Below, one piece after another: positions 18,325 to 27,292 of a stretch of DNA of 64,000 nucleotides. Where the stretch lies: the NCBI RefSeq assembly GCF_032163395.1, contig NZ_CP119968.1, positions 2,878,001 through 2,942,000 of the forward strand, in the 5' to 3' direction. Under the pieces are notes generated by a model. That model saw only the letters and a list, made by a program, of their open reading frames with translations, searched no databases and was not told the origin of the DNA. The DNA comes from Gloeocapsopsis dulcis. GTDB lineage: Bacteria > Cyanobacteriota > Cyanobacteriia > Cyanobacteriales > Chroococcidiopsidaceae. The translations under genes and the position numbers were made by a program. Each line of letters starts with the position of its first letter. The first letter of the stretch is position 1.

Positions 18325-18861
18325 TCATACTGCTGCCCATCGATTACTCCGTAAAATTGCTTTTTGGTCGAGCAGTCGGAGATACTGATGGGTGCGATCG
18401 CCTAATAACCACTCACCCCGCAAATAGGGAGTTATACTATCTGTTGTTGCTGTTGATTGCTGAATTGCCTCAACATCTAACCACTCCATGCCGACAATTT
18501 GTTCTACAGCTAACCCCACGATTGTTTCTTGATCTTCAACCGCAATAATCGGGATTTCTGCTCGATCTGTGTTAACGGCAAACGTTTCGCCTAAAAATTG
18601 TCCCAAGTCAGCTACCCACAGTACTCGTCCGCGTAAATTTAATGTCCCTAGCAGCAATGGAGAAGTGTTAGGAATAGGGGTAATGCGATCGGGTGGTACA
18701 GAAAGTACTTCTCTAATTGCCATTGCACTGAACGCTAACTCTTGACCAAATGTAAGATAAAAGCGTAAATGTAGCTCTCCCTCTGGTCTTTCTAATTCTT
18801 GAAGCTGAGTTGAAGATTGCTCTGAAATACTACTTGTTGATAAGCCTAGATTACCGACCAT
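18325..18861 (-). CDS. hmpC: CheW-like coupling protein of the pilus taxis locus
   Basis: A 178-residue single CheW domain. The core reads LRFYLTFGQELAFSAMAIREV, NTSPLLLGTLNLRGRVLWVADL and VGLAVEQIVGME, the normal order for CheW. It links the MCP to the CheA kinase at the membrane. It starts 9 bases after the CheY gene and stops 24 bases before the MCP gene, so it belongs to the same operon. The first 35 residues are a short variable lead. Equivalent names in Synechocystis are PilI or TaxW3. Confidence 0.85.
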   Translation of the reverse strand: MVGNLGLSTSSISEQSSTQLQELERPEGELHLRFYLTFGQELAFSAMAIREVLSVPPDRITPIPNTSPLLLGTLNLRGRVLWVADLGQFLGETFAVNTDRAEIPIIAVEDQETIVGLAVEQIVGMEWLDVEAIQQSTATTDSITPYLRGEWLLGDRTHQYLRLLDQKAILRSNRWAAV

Positions 18862-18870
18862 CAGGTTAAT

Positions 18871-19236
18871 TTATCCTTGCAATAGTTGTTTAACTGTTCC
18901 TAAAAATTCATTTGATTGAAAAGGTTTAACAATATATGCATCAGCACCTTGTTTCATGCCCCAATGACGGTCAAATTCTTCACCTTTTGTCGAACACATA
19001 ATAACTCGAACATTTTGAGTTTTTGGATCAGTTTTTAACTTACGGCAAAGTTCATAACCATTCATTCTTGGCATGACAACATCAAGTACTACGATTGATG
19101 GACAGGATACTTGAATCTGCTCTAAAGCTTCAACTCCATCATGGGCTACAGTAACTTGTAAACCACTTTTTTGTAAGAGTTGTATAATAATTTCTCTTTG
19201 TGTGGGGCTATCTTCCACAACTAGAACTGTTGCCAT
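18871..19236 (-). CDS. hmpB: CheY/PilH-type response regulator of the pilus taxis locus
   Basis: A 121-residue receiver, the first gene of the minus-strand operon. It has the acidic pair (VVEDSPTQRE), the phosphoacceptor Asp in VVLDVVMPRMNGYEL, the Ser/Thr switch (MCSTKGEEFDR) and Lys in YIVKPFQSNEF. The 'EEFDRHWGMKQGADAY' form is typical of PilH-like regulators. The PatA-like gene (PilG/HmpA) that usually precedes it is not seen; a 606-base gap lies upstream instead. Confidence 0.85.
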   Translation of the reverse strand: MATVLVVEDSPTQREIIIQLLQKSGLQVTVAHDGVEALEQIQVSCPSIVVLDVVMPRMNGYELCRKLKTDPKTQNVRVIMCSTKGEEFDRHWGMKQGADAYIVKPFQSNEFLGTVKQLLQG

Positions 19237-19842
19237 ATTTGTTAACTTATCCCCTGTATAAAATTTGGTCTTTCAGGAATTAACTACTGTTTAATATTTC
19301 TAGATATAAATTGGCTTTTCATGTTTTAACGTTACATATACACTTTAAAATAAATTCATTTTGTAAATTCAAAAAAAATTGATATTCTGTTACCGAAATT
19401 CCTTAACTACAAAACTAAGTTAACGCTAACTAAGTAAGTAACCAAGCGAGAATTTACTGATTGCTTTAATACGCTCAGAATTTGAAATTCCCTCCTTTCA
19501 GTAAATACACGGTGGTAGCTCATAGAAAGTTATGATAATGCTAGTAATTAAAGACTATTTGCTAACCAAAGTAATTTATATTGGCTTTGATATAAGGTTA
19601 ATTTATAATTGAATTAGTAAGTTGAACTACTTAAAAAATGTACTAGATATGATTAGCTTAAACAAGTAATTAACATTTGTTACTAATTAAGTACCTCCAT
19701 AATAAAAAGGCAAGCTTGCTTATATGAATTGACATTATGCAGGTGATATTTTCAACAACTTGAATTTTGATAAAAAATGCTTTTGTCAGCATCATTATTT
19801 GAAATAATTAATGCATTTATATAACTTAAGAGGACGATCAGC
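19237..19842. other. Divergent intergenic region of the hmp locus
   Basis: This 606-base AT-rich gap separates the divergent CheY and hmpF genes and must hold both promoters. I saw no gene, no strong hairpin and no recognisable operator. The hmpF end carries an AGAGGA ribosome binding site at 19829-19834. A PatA-like gene might be expected here by comparison with other loci, but none is present and no remnant is obvious. Confidence 0.5.
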
Positions 19843-21549
19843 GTGCTGTATTTAGCAGAAGTTCAAAAGCAAAAAAGTGGGTTTATGGGTGCTGGAAAGG
19901 TTGAAATTAAATTACTAGCCTTTCAGCGAAGCGATCAAAGTTGGAATCCTGTGCCAGGAGAAGAAGTTATTCCTGTTGAAGAAGCTAGTAATTTTGCTAC
20001 AGGAGCATTAGTGTTGGCTGATATAAATGCAAATCGACAAGTGCAACGCCTTCAAGAAGCAGGACGTCCCTTAGTTAATATTTTGCAAAATTTCTCTCGC
20101 TTACTCGAAAGATTTAAGCGTCAGGAGGAAGAGATTGAGCAATGGAAGCAATCTTTGACTTATCAAAGTCAGGAAATGAACCGTCGCAACATGGAAATGG
20201 AAGCACGTTTGGAACAACTGCAGCAAATGGAGGCAGAGTTTAAGCAATTAGAAGCAAGTCACCAGAAACTAAAAACTAGGCAAGAAGAAGCAGAAATATT
20301 GCGCCAGAAAATTGAATCTAGCCGCCACAGCTTAGCTAAAGCCTGGGAGGAGTTAGAAAGGGAAAAGCACCGCTTGGCAAAATTACAGTATTCAGGATTA
20401 AATGAATTTCAAATAGATCAAATTCAGCAATTGATAGAACAGTTGTCTAATAGTGTTTTACCTAAATCATTACAAGAAAAAATTGCTATTTTATTAGATA
20501 ATATTACGAATGAACAAAACTTATTGAGTCAGCATTGGCAGCAAGTAGAACAGCAGCAAACTTCTGCAGGTCAACAGCAACAAGAATTTGAAAACATAGC
20601 CCAAGCATGGCAAGAAACTTTTGCAGAATGGCAACAAATTCAACAACAATTAGAGCAGACAAGCTCTGAGTTAAAAGCACAAACTGTGGTTTTTAATTAC
20701 AAGCAAGAATACACTCAATTGTTGAAGCTACAGTTACAAAAACATAGTCAATTACAGCAAGCAATATCTCAAATGTCTGAAAGTAGTATTCAGCTTGATG
20801 TTAGCAATCAAGTAAATGCAACTGAGTTAGAAAAAATGCCATTAGAGCAATTGCAACAGCTTGTACATGATTTGCAAGAAGACTTAACTAAGAATTCTCA
20901 GTTTGTGAACGATCAAGAGGAAGAACTAAAATTTCAAAAGCAAACTGTAGAAGAATTGCAAGCAAAACTGAATGATGCTGAATCTTCAGAAAGAGTACAA
21001 ATAGAAACAGAATTAGCTGAAGAATACGATCGCTATCAAATGCTGAACGAAACTTTAGTTGGACAACGCCAAAATCTCCGAGTACGTAGGGCAGTTTTGC
21101 AGCAGCATCTACACATTTTATGGCGTCAGCAAGGTGTCAATTATTTTATGGCGACTGATGAACCAAGCGTAGATTTAAAGCCTGTACTAGCACAACTTGA
21201 GGTACATAAGGAACAAAAAGTTGAGGAACTACAAAAACTAGAACAAGAGCTTGCACAGTTACAATCGAGTATTGAACATCTACAAAGCTTAGTTGATACT
21301 CAAACTCAGCTCCGAAATTCAAAACAGCAAGAATGGCAAAATTTAGAGCAGAATCTACATTCCTTACAAGCATCTGTAGCAGAAGCTTGGGGAAGAGTGA
21401 ATTTGTCACAAGAAATATTACAACCAATACAAGAAAATTGGAACTCGCTGCAGCAACCATTAGAAGAGATCGCTGCTACTCTTAATAACAGTGATGAGCA
21501 TCAGACAATTGCACACCTTCGTCAAGCCTTACAAAGTCTCGTGCCTTAA
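19843..21549 (+). CDS. hmpF: Pilus motility taxis protein HmpF
   Basis: A 568-residue product with a conserved N-terminal segment of about 75 residues (MLYLAEVQKQKSGFMG, ATGALVLADINANRQVQR) and then almost continuous coiled coil rich in Gln and Glu. This is the layout of HmpF, a cyanobacterial protein needed for type IV pilus motility and polysaccharide release in hormogonia. It is divergent from the chemotaxis-like operon, as described for the hmp locus of Nostoc. The start is GTG, eight bases after AGAGGA. No membrane segment is present. It probably works at the pilus machine under control of the neighbouring phosphorelay. Confidence 0.85.
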   Translation: MLYLAEVQKQKSGFMGAGKVEIKLLAFQRSDQSWNPVPGEEVIPVEEASNFATGALVLADINANRQVQRLQEAGRPLVNILQNFSRLLERFKRQEEEIEQWKQSLTYQSQEMNRRNMEMEARLEQLQQMEAEFKQLEASHQKLKTRQEEAEILRQKIESSRHSLAKAWEELEREKHRLAKLQYSGLNEFQIDQIQQLIEQLSNSVLPKSLQEKIAILLDNITNEQNLLSQHWQQVEQQQTSAGQQQQEFENIAQAWQETFAEWQQIQQQLEQTSSELKAQTVVFNYKQEYTQLLKLQLQKHSQLQQAISQMSESSIQLDVSNQVNATELEKMPLEQLQQLVHDLQEDLTKNSQFVNDQEEELKFQKQTVEELQAKLNDAESSERVQIETELAEEYDRYQMLNETLVGQRQNLRVRRAVLQQHLHILWRQQGVNYFMATDEPSVDLKPVLAQLEVHKEQKVEELQKLEQELAQLQSSIEHLQSLVDTQTQLRNSKQQEWQNLEQNLHSLQASVAEAWGRVNLSQEILQPIQENWNSLQQPLEEIAATLNNSDEHQTIAHLRQALQSLVP

Positions 21550-21564
21550 ATTGAAACGGCAGTG

Positions 21565-21580
21565 CCTTAAAAATTTAAGG
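21565..21580. terminator. AT-rich hairpin between convergent hmpF and tilS
   Basis: CCTTAAA-AA-TTTAAGG is a perfect 7-bp inverted repeat that overlaps the tilS stop codon. The gap between the two convergent genes is only 25 bases. It could serve both directions, but it is weak in GC and has no clean T-run. Confidence 0.3.
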
Positions 21581-22573
21581 TGTTAGATTTCTGTGAATCC
21601 ACAACCCGCCATTTTTTACTTGGGCGATCGCTCCTCCAGGTAAAGGATCGCTTTGGGAACCGTTAGAGGCTGCAATCAAAGCAACAACTTTTTCGATGTG
21701 CTCAAAGCTAGCAGCACTTTGCAGCGTTTGTTGCAAAACTCGGCGGATGACGCGACGTTGTAGCGCTAGTGGTGCGGTACGTAAGACAAGACAATTGAGC
21801 TGAATAGTTGCTTCATTGGTCGTTACTGTTGCGTTTTGCTGGAGTTGTTGAGCTACTGATTCGAGGTATTCTACCTCTGCTTGTAAAATTTCTGCCGTCT
21901 GAGCTAAATTTTGCTCGACTTTAGGGTTGAATTGATACAAATACGGTAGCAATTCTTGACGAATTCGATTCCGTGCATATTTGAGATCTTGGTTAGTTGA
22001 ATCTTCCCAAACTTTAAGTTGCATCTCCTGACAAAATGTAGCAGTTTCAGTTCGCGTTACTTCTAATAAAGGACGAACTAAGATGATTTCTGCTGTCAGT
22101 GGACGATGCCATGTGAGTGCTTGCAAGCCATCAGCACCGCTACCACGAATTAAATTATAAAGTAGCGTTTCGGCGCGATCGCTTGCTGTATGCCCTGTGA
22201 CAACATGGTTATAGTTGTTTTCTTGTGCGATCACGCTCAAGGTTTGATAGCGCCATTCTCTAGCTGCTGCTTCACTGTGTAATCCGCGCTCAGTAGTTTT
22301 GCTGTAGAACGGTATATTCCACAATTGCGCCAACTGAGATACATAAGTTGCATTTGCTGCTGCATCACTACGCCATTGATGGTTACAGTGTGCAATACCT
22401 AACTGCCATTCCCATTTAGGTTGTAAGTCTAGAAGTAATTTAGCTAAGCATAGGGAATCTTGCCCTCCTGATACAGCAACAAGTATCCGTTGGTGGCGTG
22501 GCAAAAGACAACGCGATCGCAATATCCGATGTACTCTCGCGTGTAATAAACTCCAATCTGAGCATTTAGCCAT
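21575..22573 (-). CDS. tilS: tRNA(Ile)-lysidine synthase
   Basis: TilS converts C34 of the tRNA(Ile) CAU anticodon to lysidine, so that it reads AUA instead of AUG. The N-terminal PP-loop motif AVSGGQDSLCLAKLLL is clear, followed by LGIAHCNHQWR, VTGHTASDRAETLLYNLIRGSG and RNRIRQELLPYL, all in the family order. The C-terminal part is short but present. I chose the ATG at 22573; a TTG at 22588 would add five residues. It starts 32 bases after ccsA ends, so the two are likely co-transcribed. Confidence 0.93.
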   Translation of the reverse strand: MAKCSDWSLLHARVHRILRSRCLLPRHQRILVAVSGGQDSLCLAKLLLDLQPKWEWQLGIAHCNHQWRSDAAANATYVSQLAQLWNIPFYSKTTERGLHSEAAAREWRYQTLSVIAQENNYNHVVTGHTASDRAETLLYNLIRGSGADGLQALTWHRPLTAEIILVRPLLEVTRTETATFCQEMQLKVWEDSTNQDLKYARNRIRQELLPYLYQFNPKVEQNLAQTAEILQAEVEYLESVAQQLQQNATVTTNEATIQLNCLVLRTAPLALQRRVIRRVLQQTLQSAASFEHIEKVVALIAASNGSQSDPLPGGAIAQVKNGGLWIHRNLTP

Positions 22574-22605
22574 CAATACAAAGCACAATCAGCTAAGAGC
22601 CACAC

Positions 22606-23643
22606 CTAGAAAAACCAACCGTAAGAATGTAGACCTTTACCCAAGAGATTAACACCGAGATAGCAAACCCAAACGACAATAAAGCCAGTAGCAGCTAAAA
22701 TTGCTGGGCGGCGTCCTTGCCAACCACGAGTAATCCGTGCATGAAGATAAGCTGCGAAGACTAGCCATGTAATCAGCGCCCATGTTTCTTTGGGGTCCCA
22801 ACTCCAGTAAGAACCCCAAGCTTCGTTAGCCCAAACTGCACCAGCAATGATGCCAATTGTCAGCAGCGGAAATCCTAAACCAATGACGCGGTAACTAATA
22901 TTATCAAGAGTTTCTGCTAAACTGAGACGCTGAGGTGAGAGGGGTTCAGCATTGACAGGATTTGGGGTTTGAACTGTTGACACTGCCTCGATAACTGCGG
23001 TGCTGCTGCCATTACTTTGAAAAGCTGCAACATTGTTATCTAAACTAACTTTCTCAATTGGCGTGACTTCGCCTGCTTTGTGCAAAACGTAGCCATTGTT
23101 GCGATAACCACCTGTCCCAATCGAACTACCTTGAAGGATAATTTGACCGCGAGTGACAATAAGAAACGCTATAGCAAGGAGAGAGCCTACCATTAAGGCT
23201 GCATAGCTAAGCATCATCACACTAACATGCATCATTAACCAATTAGACTTGAGCGCTGGTACCAAAGGCGCAGATGACTGCATATCGTTTGGTAGTGTAA
23301 GTGCTGCAAAGGCAGTAATTCCCATTGCTACTGGCGTTGTTACAACACCGACTAAACGACTGCGAGTATTATTTTCGGCAATCAAATGAACTGCTGTAAT
23401 GCCCCATGTGAGAAAAAATAAAGATTCGTATAAATTACTGATGGGGAAGTAACCCGCTTCTAACCATCTTGCGCCTAGTAACGTCGCAATACACAAGTTA
23501 GCGATCGCCATCCCAGTTGTTCCTAAAGCTGGAAGATAGCTTAGTCGTGGAAATGCTGCTCCTATCCAATAGATCAACATTGTTACAAACAGAATTGCAA
23601 AGGAAGCATTATCTAACCAATTTTGTAGTAAAACGAGATTCAT
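22606..23643 (-). CDS. ccsA: Cytochrome c biogenesis protein (CcsA/CcsB WWD family)
   Basis: The 345-residue polytopic membrane protein belongs to the System II haem-handling family. The haem-binding WWD segment [13 protein letters not shown] is present, with flanking His residues ([15 protein letters not shown]). About eight hydrophobic helices are visible, with a soluble loop of about 90 residues in the middle (160-245). It works with Ccs1 to attach haem to c-type cytochromes on the lumen side of the thylakoid. Chloroplast nomenclature calls this CcsA; bacterial databases often use CcsB. tilS follows on the same strand. Confidence 0.92.
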   Translation of the reverse strand: MNLVLLQNWLDNASFAILFVTMLIYWIGAAFPRLSYLPALGTTGMAIANLCIATLLGARWLEAGYFPISNLYESLFFLTWGITAVHLIAENNTRSRLVGVVTTPVAMGITAFAALTLPNDMQSSAPLVPALKSNWLMMHVSVMMLSYAALMVGSLLAIAFLIVTRGQIILQGSSIGTGGYRNNGYVLHKAGEVTPIEKVSLDNNVAAFQSNGSSTAVIEAVSTVQTPNPVNAEPLSPQRLSLAETLDNISYRVIGLGFPLLTIGIIAGAVWANEAWGSYWSWDPKETWALITWLVFAAYLHARITRGWQGRRPAILAATGFIVVWVCYLGVNLLGKGLHSYGWFF

Positions 23644-23949
23644 AACGTTTTTCGTGTTCTCTCAATCTTTTATAGAGTAGGACGCCTAGCGACTAAAGTC
23701 GCGGCTTAAATAAAGCCATTAGCTATTAGCTGTTAGCGCTTAGCCAATTGCCAATTGTTAAATGCTAATTGCTTTCACAGGTTTTGTTTGTGTAGCTGCC
23801 GTTTTAACCGCTAATTGTGTCTATCTTGATCCTATCTGGTAACGTAGCTTACTTTTTTATCATGACCGAGTAAATTTGATACGTAGCTATTGGCTCGTTG
23901 TTAGAGTCTTTTCTCTGCTTTCTCTAGAACCTTGGATCTGAGGCTTTTC
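23644..23949. other. Intergenic region with a small palindromic repeat
   Basis: The 306-base gap holds a GCGACT-AA-AGTCGC inverted repeat at 23689-23702, followed by CGGCTTAAA, a form scattered through many cyanobacterial genomes. It is followed by several near-repeats of TTAGC (about 23719-23745). No gene is visible. It presumably carries the promoter of ccsA and the end of the DUF3352 transcript region. Confidence 0.4.
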
Positions 23950-25587
23950 TTATTCTACTTTTTCTAAGGAGACAAAAATATCGTAGCGAATGCTGCGCTC
24001 ATCACTAACTGCCGCAGTTCCTCCTATTGAGCGTGTTACTTCTAGCAGAATGTTTTGTCCAGGAAGTAACTGCGGTAAAGGTAAAGCCTTGACAGTAGGA
24101 TTGACGTCTAGGAAAAACTGACTGTTGTTGGGATTAAGTCTAGGAACTGTATTTTGAAATTGCGTTGTACTTGCTAAGTTTTTTGTAGGTTGTGGTAGCA
24201 GACGCTCAACAATGGGAGCACCTAACGTGATAAAAGCAACATTGTTGTCTAACCAACCACGAGTAGCTGTGAGGGTACCAAAGGGTGCGATCCAATTAGT
24301 TACTGTGTTGTTAGCTAGCTGTGTTTCTTGAGTTTTGAATTGATAGCGACTTTGCAGTACTTGCTCTAGCTGTTGAAACGATTTGTTTGCTGCTGTGCGA
24401 TCGCTTGTCTCAATCATCAATACCAATGAAAGCATAAAATCTTGTTGCGCTTGTGTAGATGCAGGGACTATCGCCAAGGAAAACTCACTGTTCATCCAGC
24501 TTAGTAAATCCCGATCTAAATCTAAACCTGTCAATGATTTGAAGCCTGCACGTAAATTTTCTGGTGGAAATGGCGTTAAGGGATTTGACTGTGATGATAT
24601 GACATAGTCTTGCCACAGTTGTTGTAAATTACCACCAGAGAGCATCATGAAAGTTTCAGATGGTAAACGTTGTTGCATCTGACCTGCGCTATTTTCTACG
24701 CGATGCACGCGCTGGCTATTTGGGTTTAACCAGGAAATGCTTCTAAAACTCAATCCCTCCGGTTCTATGGTAATTGAACTAGCTAGTCCTTGATTTTCTT
24801 TGAGGCGGGCTAAACCTTGGGGAATTGCACTTTGCGCTGGATTAGTTTGAGCGACTCTCGCTGCAATTGGCACATTGAGATACACTTGGGCAAAACGATT
24901 TGGCTGAGCAATTTTACTGATCGCTGTTGTATAGCCTGGTATCTTTGCTAGAGATAACCCATTGTGATAAGTATCAATTGCTTTTTCAGTTACTTGAGGA
25001 TTATCGCTGACAACAACAAAGCGTTGATCGAGAACGGCAGCTGAATAATTTGTGCCTGTTGTACCTTGCGTTTCTTGAATTTGAGTTCCTTTGTAGTCAC
25101 GCGAGATCCACTTTTGAGTTTGGGGTTTTGATGTTTCCCAGACTTGCTGTGCCGCTACTTGATCGGCAATTGGTAGCACCATCAGCAGTGCTTGGTTTTG
25201 ATTTGTTAGTGTGGGGTTAGTTGTAGTATTGTTGAGAGTTTCAGGTGGCAAAAAAGCAATTGTTGCTTCTTGACCAATCCAGGGTTGAATGTCTTGCTGG
25301 TAATTGTAGCCGTAGGCAGTTAGAAAGCGATCGCGCCACTGCAGAAAATTCTTTTCTAGTTCGGCTTGCGTTTGCACTGTGCCAAATTGACGCAATTGTT
25401 GCCACTGATTTTCATCTGTAGATACAGATATTGTTAGTAACGCCTCTTGCGGGACAATGTTTGCTCCTACGGGTATCTCTGCTAGTCTATTTTGTTGAGT
25501 GACTACCCAATAAGTCACTACGCCGACGCCAACTAAGCAGCTAGTAATAATAACAGCGGGTAAAACGCGATTGTTTTTTTTTGGCAT
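23950..25587 (-). CDS. DUF3352 domain protein, membrane-anchored
   Basis: This 545-residue protein has an N-terminal signal anchor (about residues 9-30, VIITSCLVGVGVVTYWVV) and a large domain that is probably outside the cytoplasm. The pattern fits DUF3352, found in most cyanobacteria and of unknown function: PQEALLTISVSTD, LMVLPIADQ, AAVLDQRFVVVSDNPQVTEKAID and FMMLSGGN. No catalytic motif was recognised. It faces away from the pst operon and shares the upstream gap with it, so its promoter region adjoins the Pho box. Whether it is phosphate-controlled cannot be told. Confidence 0.8.
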   Translation of the reverse strand: MPKKNNRVLPAVIITSCLVGVGVVTYWVVTQQNRLAEIPVGANIVPQEALLTISVSTDENQWQQLRQFGTVQTQAELEKNFLQWRDRFLTAYGYNYQQDIQPWIGQEATIAFLPPETLNNTTTNPTLTNQNQALLMVLPIADQVAAQQVWETSKPQTQKWISRDYKGTQIQETQGTTGTNYSAAVLDQRFVVVSDNPQVTEKAIDTYHNGLSLAKIPGYTTAISKIAQPNRFAQVYLNVPIAARVAQTNPAQSAIPQGLARLKENQGLASSITIEPEGLSFRSISWLNPNSQRVHRVENSAGQMQQRLPSETFMMLSGGNLQQLWQDYVISSQSNPLTPFPPENLRAGFKSLTGLDLDRDLLSWMNSEFSLAIVPASTQAQQDFMLSLVLMIETSDRTAANKSFQQLEQVLQSRYQFKTQETQLANNTVTNWIAPFGTLTATRGWLDNNVAFITLGAPIVERLLPQPTKNLASTTQFQNTVPRLNPNNSQFFLDVNPTVKALPLPQLLPGQNILLEVTRSIGGTAAVSDERSIRYDIFVSLEKVE

Positions 25588-25793
25588 AGCTGAAAAAGAA
25601 AAATAATTTTGTGCTATTGATTTCCGTAAGTGAGACTATTTGACGATAAGCGAATAGCCTCTATGATATTTTTTTTATTTAACCAACTAATCAATGCTTA
25701 AGCTCCCGCTGTATAATGCCTAGCCTGGCAAAATTTAAACCCGATTAATTCTAACTATTTTCATTTGTATTCGTTCTATCAATTAGATCCAAC

Positions 25794-25823
25794 CTTTACT
25801 TAAACTTTACTTAACCTAAGTCT
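25794..25823 (+). promoter_or_regulatory. Pho box upstream of pstS
   Basis: Two exact copies of CTTTACTT (25794-25801 and 25805-25812) and a looser CTAAGTCT (25816-25823) are spaced with an 11-base period (8-base units and 3-base spacers). This is the layout of cyanobacterial Pho boxes bound by SphR/PhoB under phosphate limitation. It lies about 280 bases upstream of the pstS start, and about 205 bases upstream of the divergent DUF3352 start. Confidence 0.75.
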
Positions 25824-25873
25824 GCCAAGTTATTTATGGTGGCTAAACTTACTGAGCGTAAAAAAATCAGTAT

Positions 25874-25885
25874 ACCTATATAGGT
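25874..25885. promoter_or_regulatory. Perfect 12-bp palindrome upstream of pstS
   Basis: ACCTATATAGGT is self-complementary over its full length and lies 50 bases downstream of the Pho box. It could be an operator or part of a promoter, since TATA-like bases are inside it. No known family was recognised. Confidence 0.3.
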
Positions 25886-26105
25886 TAAATCTAAATGGTG
25901 ACACTGAGCGTGAGGTAAATTAGAGTTCACTACTGAAGTAACAATATTGAGATGTATCAGCTCTTATGCAGGCAGAAGTGAGTTAAGCAGTTACTGATAG
26001 TTTGTCACCTTTCTGTGGCGACGTTTCTTATCAACAACCTGCGAGTATTTTTCGACTTTTCTCTAAAACTTTGTGTTGAATTTGTTGCAAATTGCCAAGA
26101 ACCAT

Positions 26106-27203
26106 ATGCCGTTACAAATTTCTAAGTCAAAAGCCTTTATTGCACCTTTAGCTACTTTAGCTTTAGGTCTAGCTGCCTGTGGACAACAAACCACCACTCC
26201 TGGTACAGGTACAAGTCCTGCAGCACAACAAGGTCCTAGTGCCAACATTAGTGGTGCTGGAGCTACTTTTCCTGCGCCTTTGTATCAGCGATGGTTCACA
26301 GAATATAACAGAAATGTCAATCAAGGCGTACAAGTCAGTTATCAATCCGTTGGAAGTGGTGCTGGTCTAGAACAGTACATTAACGGAACTGTAGATTTTG
26401 GTGCAAGTGATGCACCAATTCAAGGCGATCGCCTTGCGTCTTTCAAGCAAAAGTATAATGCCGATCCGATTCAAGTACCTATGGCTGCAGGTGCTGTACC
26501 CTTGGCATACAACTTGCCAGAAATTGAAGGACAAGAATTGCGACTTCCCCGTGAAGCTTACTGTGGCATCGTTACAGGTCAAGTAACTCGGTGGAACGAT
26601 CCTTCAATTGCTCAAGCTAACCCCGACTTAAACTTACCAGATAGAGCAATTACCTTCGCTCATCGTTCAGATGGTAGTGGTACTACGTTCATTTTTGTCA
26701 ATCACGTTGATACAGCGTGTCCAAACTGGCAAGCTGGAGTTGGGACTTCGGTTAACTGGCCTACAGGCGTTGGCGCTCAAGGTAATGAAGGTGTAGCTGC
26801 GCAAATCCAGCAAAATGAGGGTACAATCGGCTACATCGAGTACGCCTATGCCAAGCTGAATGAAATTCCTACTGCTTTGCTAGAAAATGCTTCAGGGGAA
26901 TTTGTCGGACCAACACCTGAATCGGCTAGTGCTGTTTTTGATGGAGAAGAAATTCCAGAAGACTTTGCGTTACTTGTCCCAGATTCAGACAATCCAGCAG
27001 CATTCCCTATTGCTGGTTTGACTTGGATATTGGTGTATCCTACTTATGAAGATGCCAATAAGTGGCAAGCAATGCGGAATGTATTTGAGTGGTCGTTGAC
27101 GGAAGGTAGACCCATTACAGAAGAGTTGGGTTATATTCCTATGCCCGACAGCATTGTACAGCGCATTCGTCAAGTCTTTGATGAAAGAGTTCAAGCTGGA
27201 TAA
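26106..27203 (+). CDS. pstS: Phosphate ABC transporter, substrate-binding lipoprotein
   Basis: A 365-residue periplasmic phosphate-binding lipoprotein. The lipobox LGLAAC with Cys25 follows a short signal peptide. PstS features include GAGATFPAPLYQRW, a phosphate-loop-like SVGSGAGLEQY and HRSDGSGTTFIFVNHV. I chose the ATG at 26106 because it leaves a normal signal peptide; a GTG at 26073 would add eleven residues. It is the first gene of pstSCAB and lies behind a Pho box, so induction by low phosphate is expected. Confidence 0.93.
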   Translation: MPLQISKSKAFIAPLATLALGLAACGQQTTTPGTGTSPAAQQGPSANISGAGATFPAPLYQRWFTEYNRNVNQGVQVSYQSVGSGAGLEQYINGTVDFGASDAPIQGDRLASFKQKYNADPIQVPMAAGAVPLAYNLPEIEGQELRLPREAYCGIVTGQVTRWNDPSIAQANPDLNLPDRAITFAHRSDGSGTTFIFVNHVDTACPNWQAGVGTSVNWPTGVGAQGNEGVAAQIQQNEGTIGYIEYAYAKLNEIPTALLENASGEFVGPTPESASAVFDGEEIPEDFALLVPDSDNPAAFPIAGLTWILVYPTYEDANKWQAMRNVFEWSLTEGRPITEELGYIPMPDSIVQRIRQVFDERVQAG

Positions 27204-27218
27204 CTAGTTAAAGAGATG

Positions 27219-27244
27219 GCTAGCAGCAGGTGGCTGTTGCTAGC
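27219..27244 (+). promoter_or_regulatory. Hairpin between pstS and pstC
   Basis: GCTAGCAGC pairs with GTTGCTAGC (9 pairs, one G-U) around an 8-base loop, starting 15 bases after the pstS stop. There is no T-run, so it is more likely a 3' stabiliser or processing site that lets pstS mRNA exceed pstCAB mRNA than a full terminator. That role is inferred. Confidence 0.5.
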
Positions 27245-27292
27245 TACAAAACTTTTGTTGTAAGCAAGCACAGGTTATTAAGAAGGGAAATC

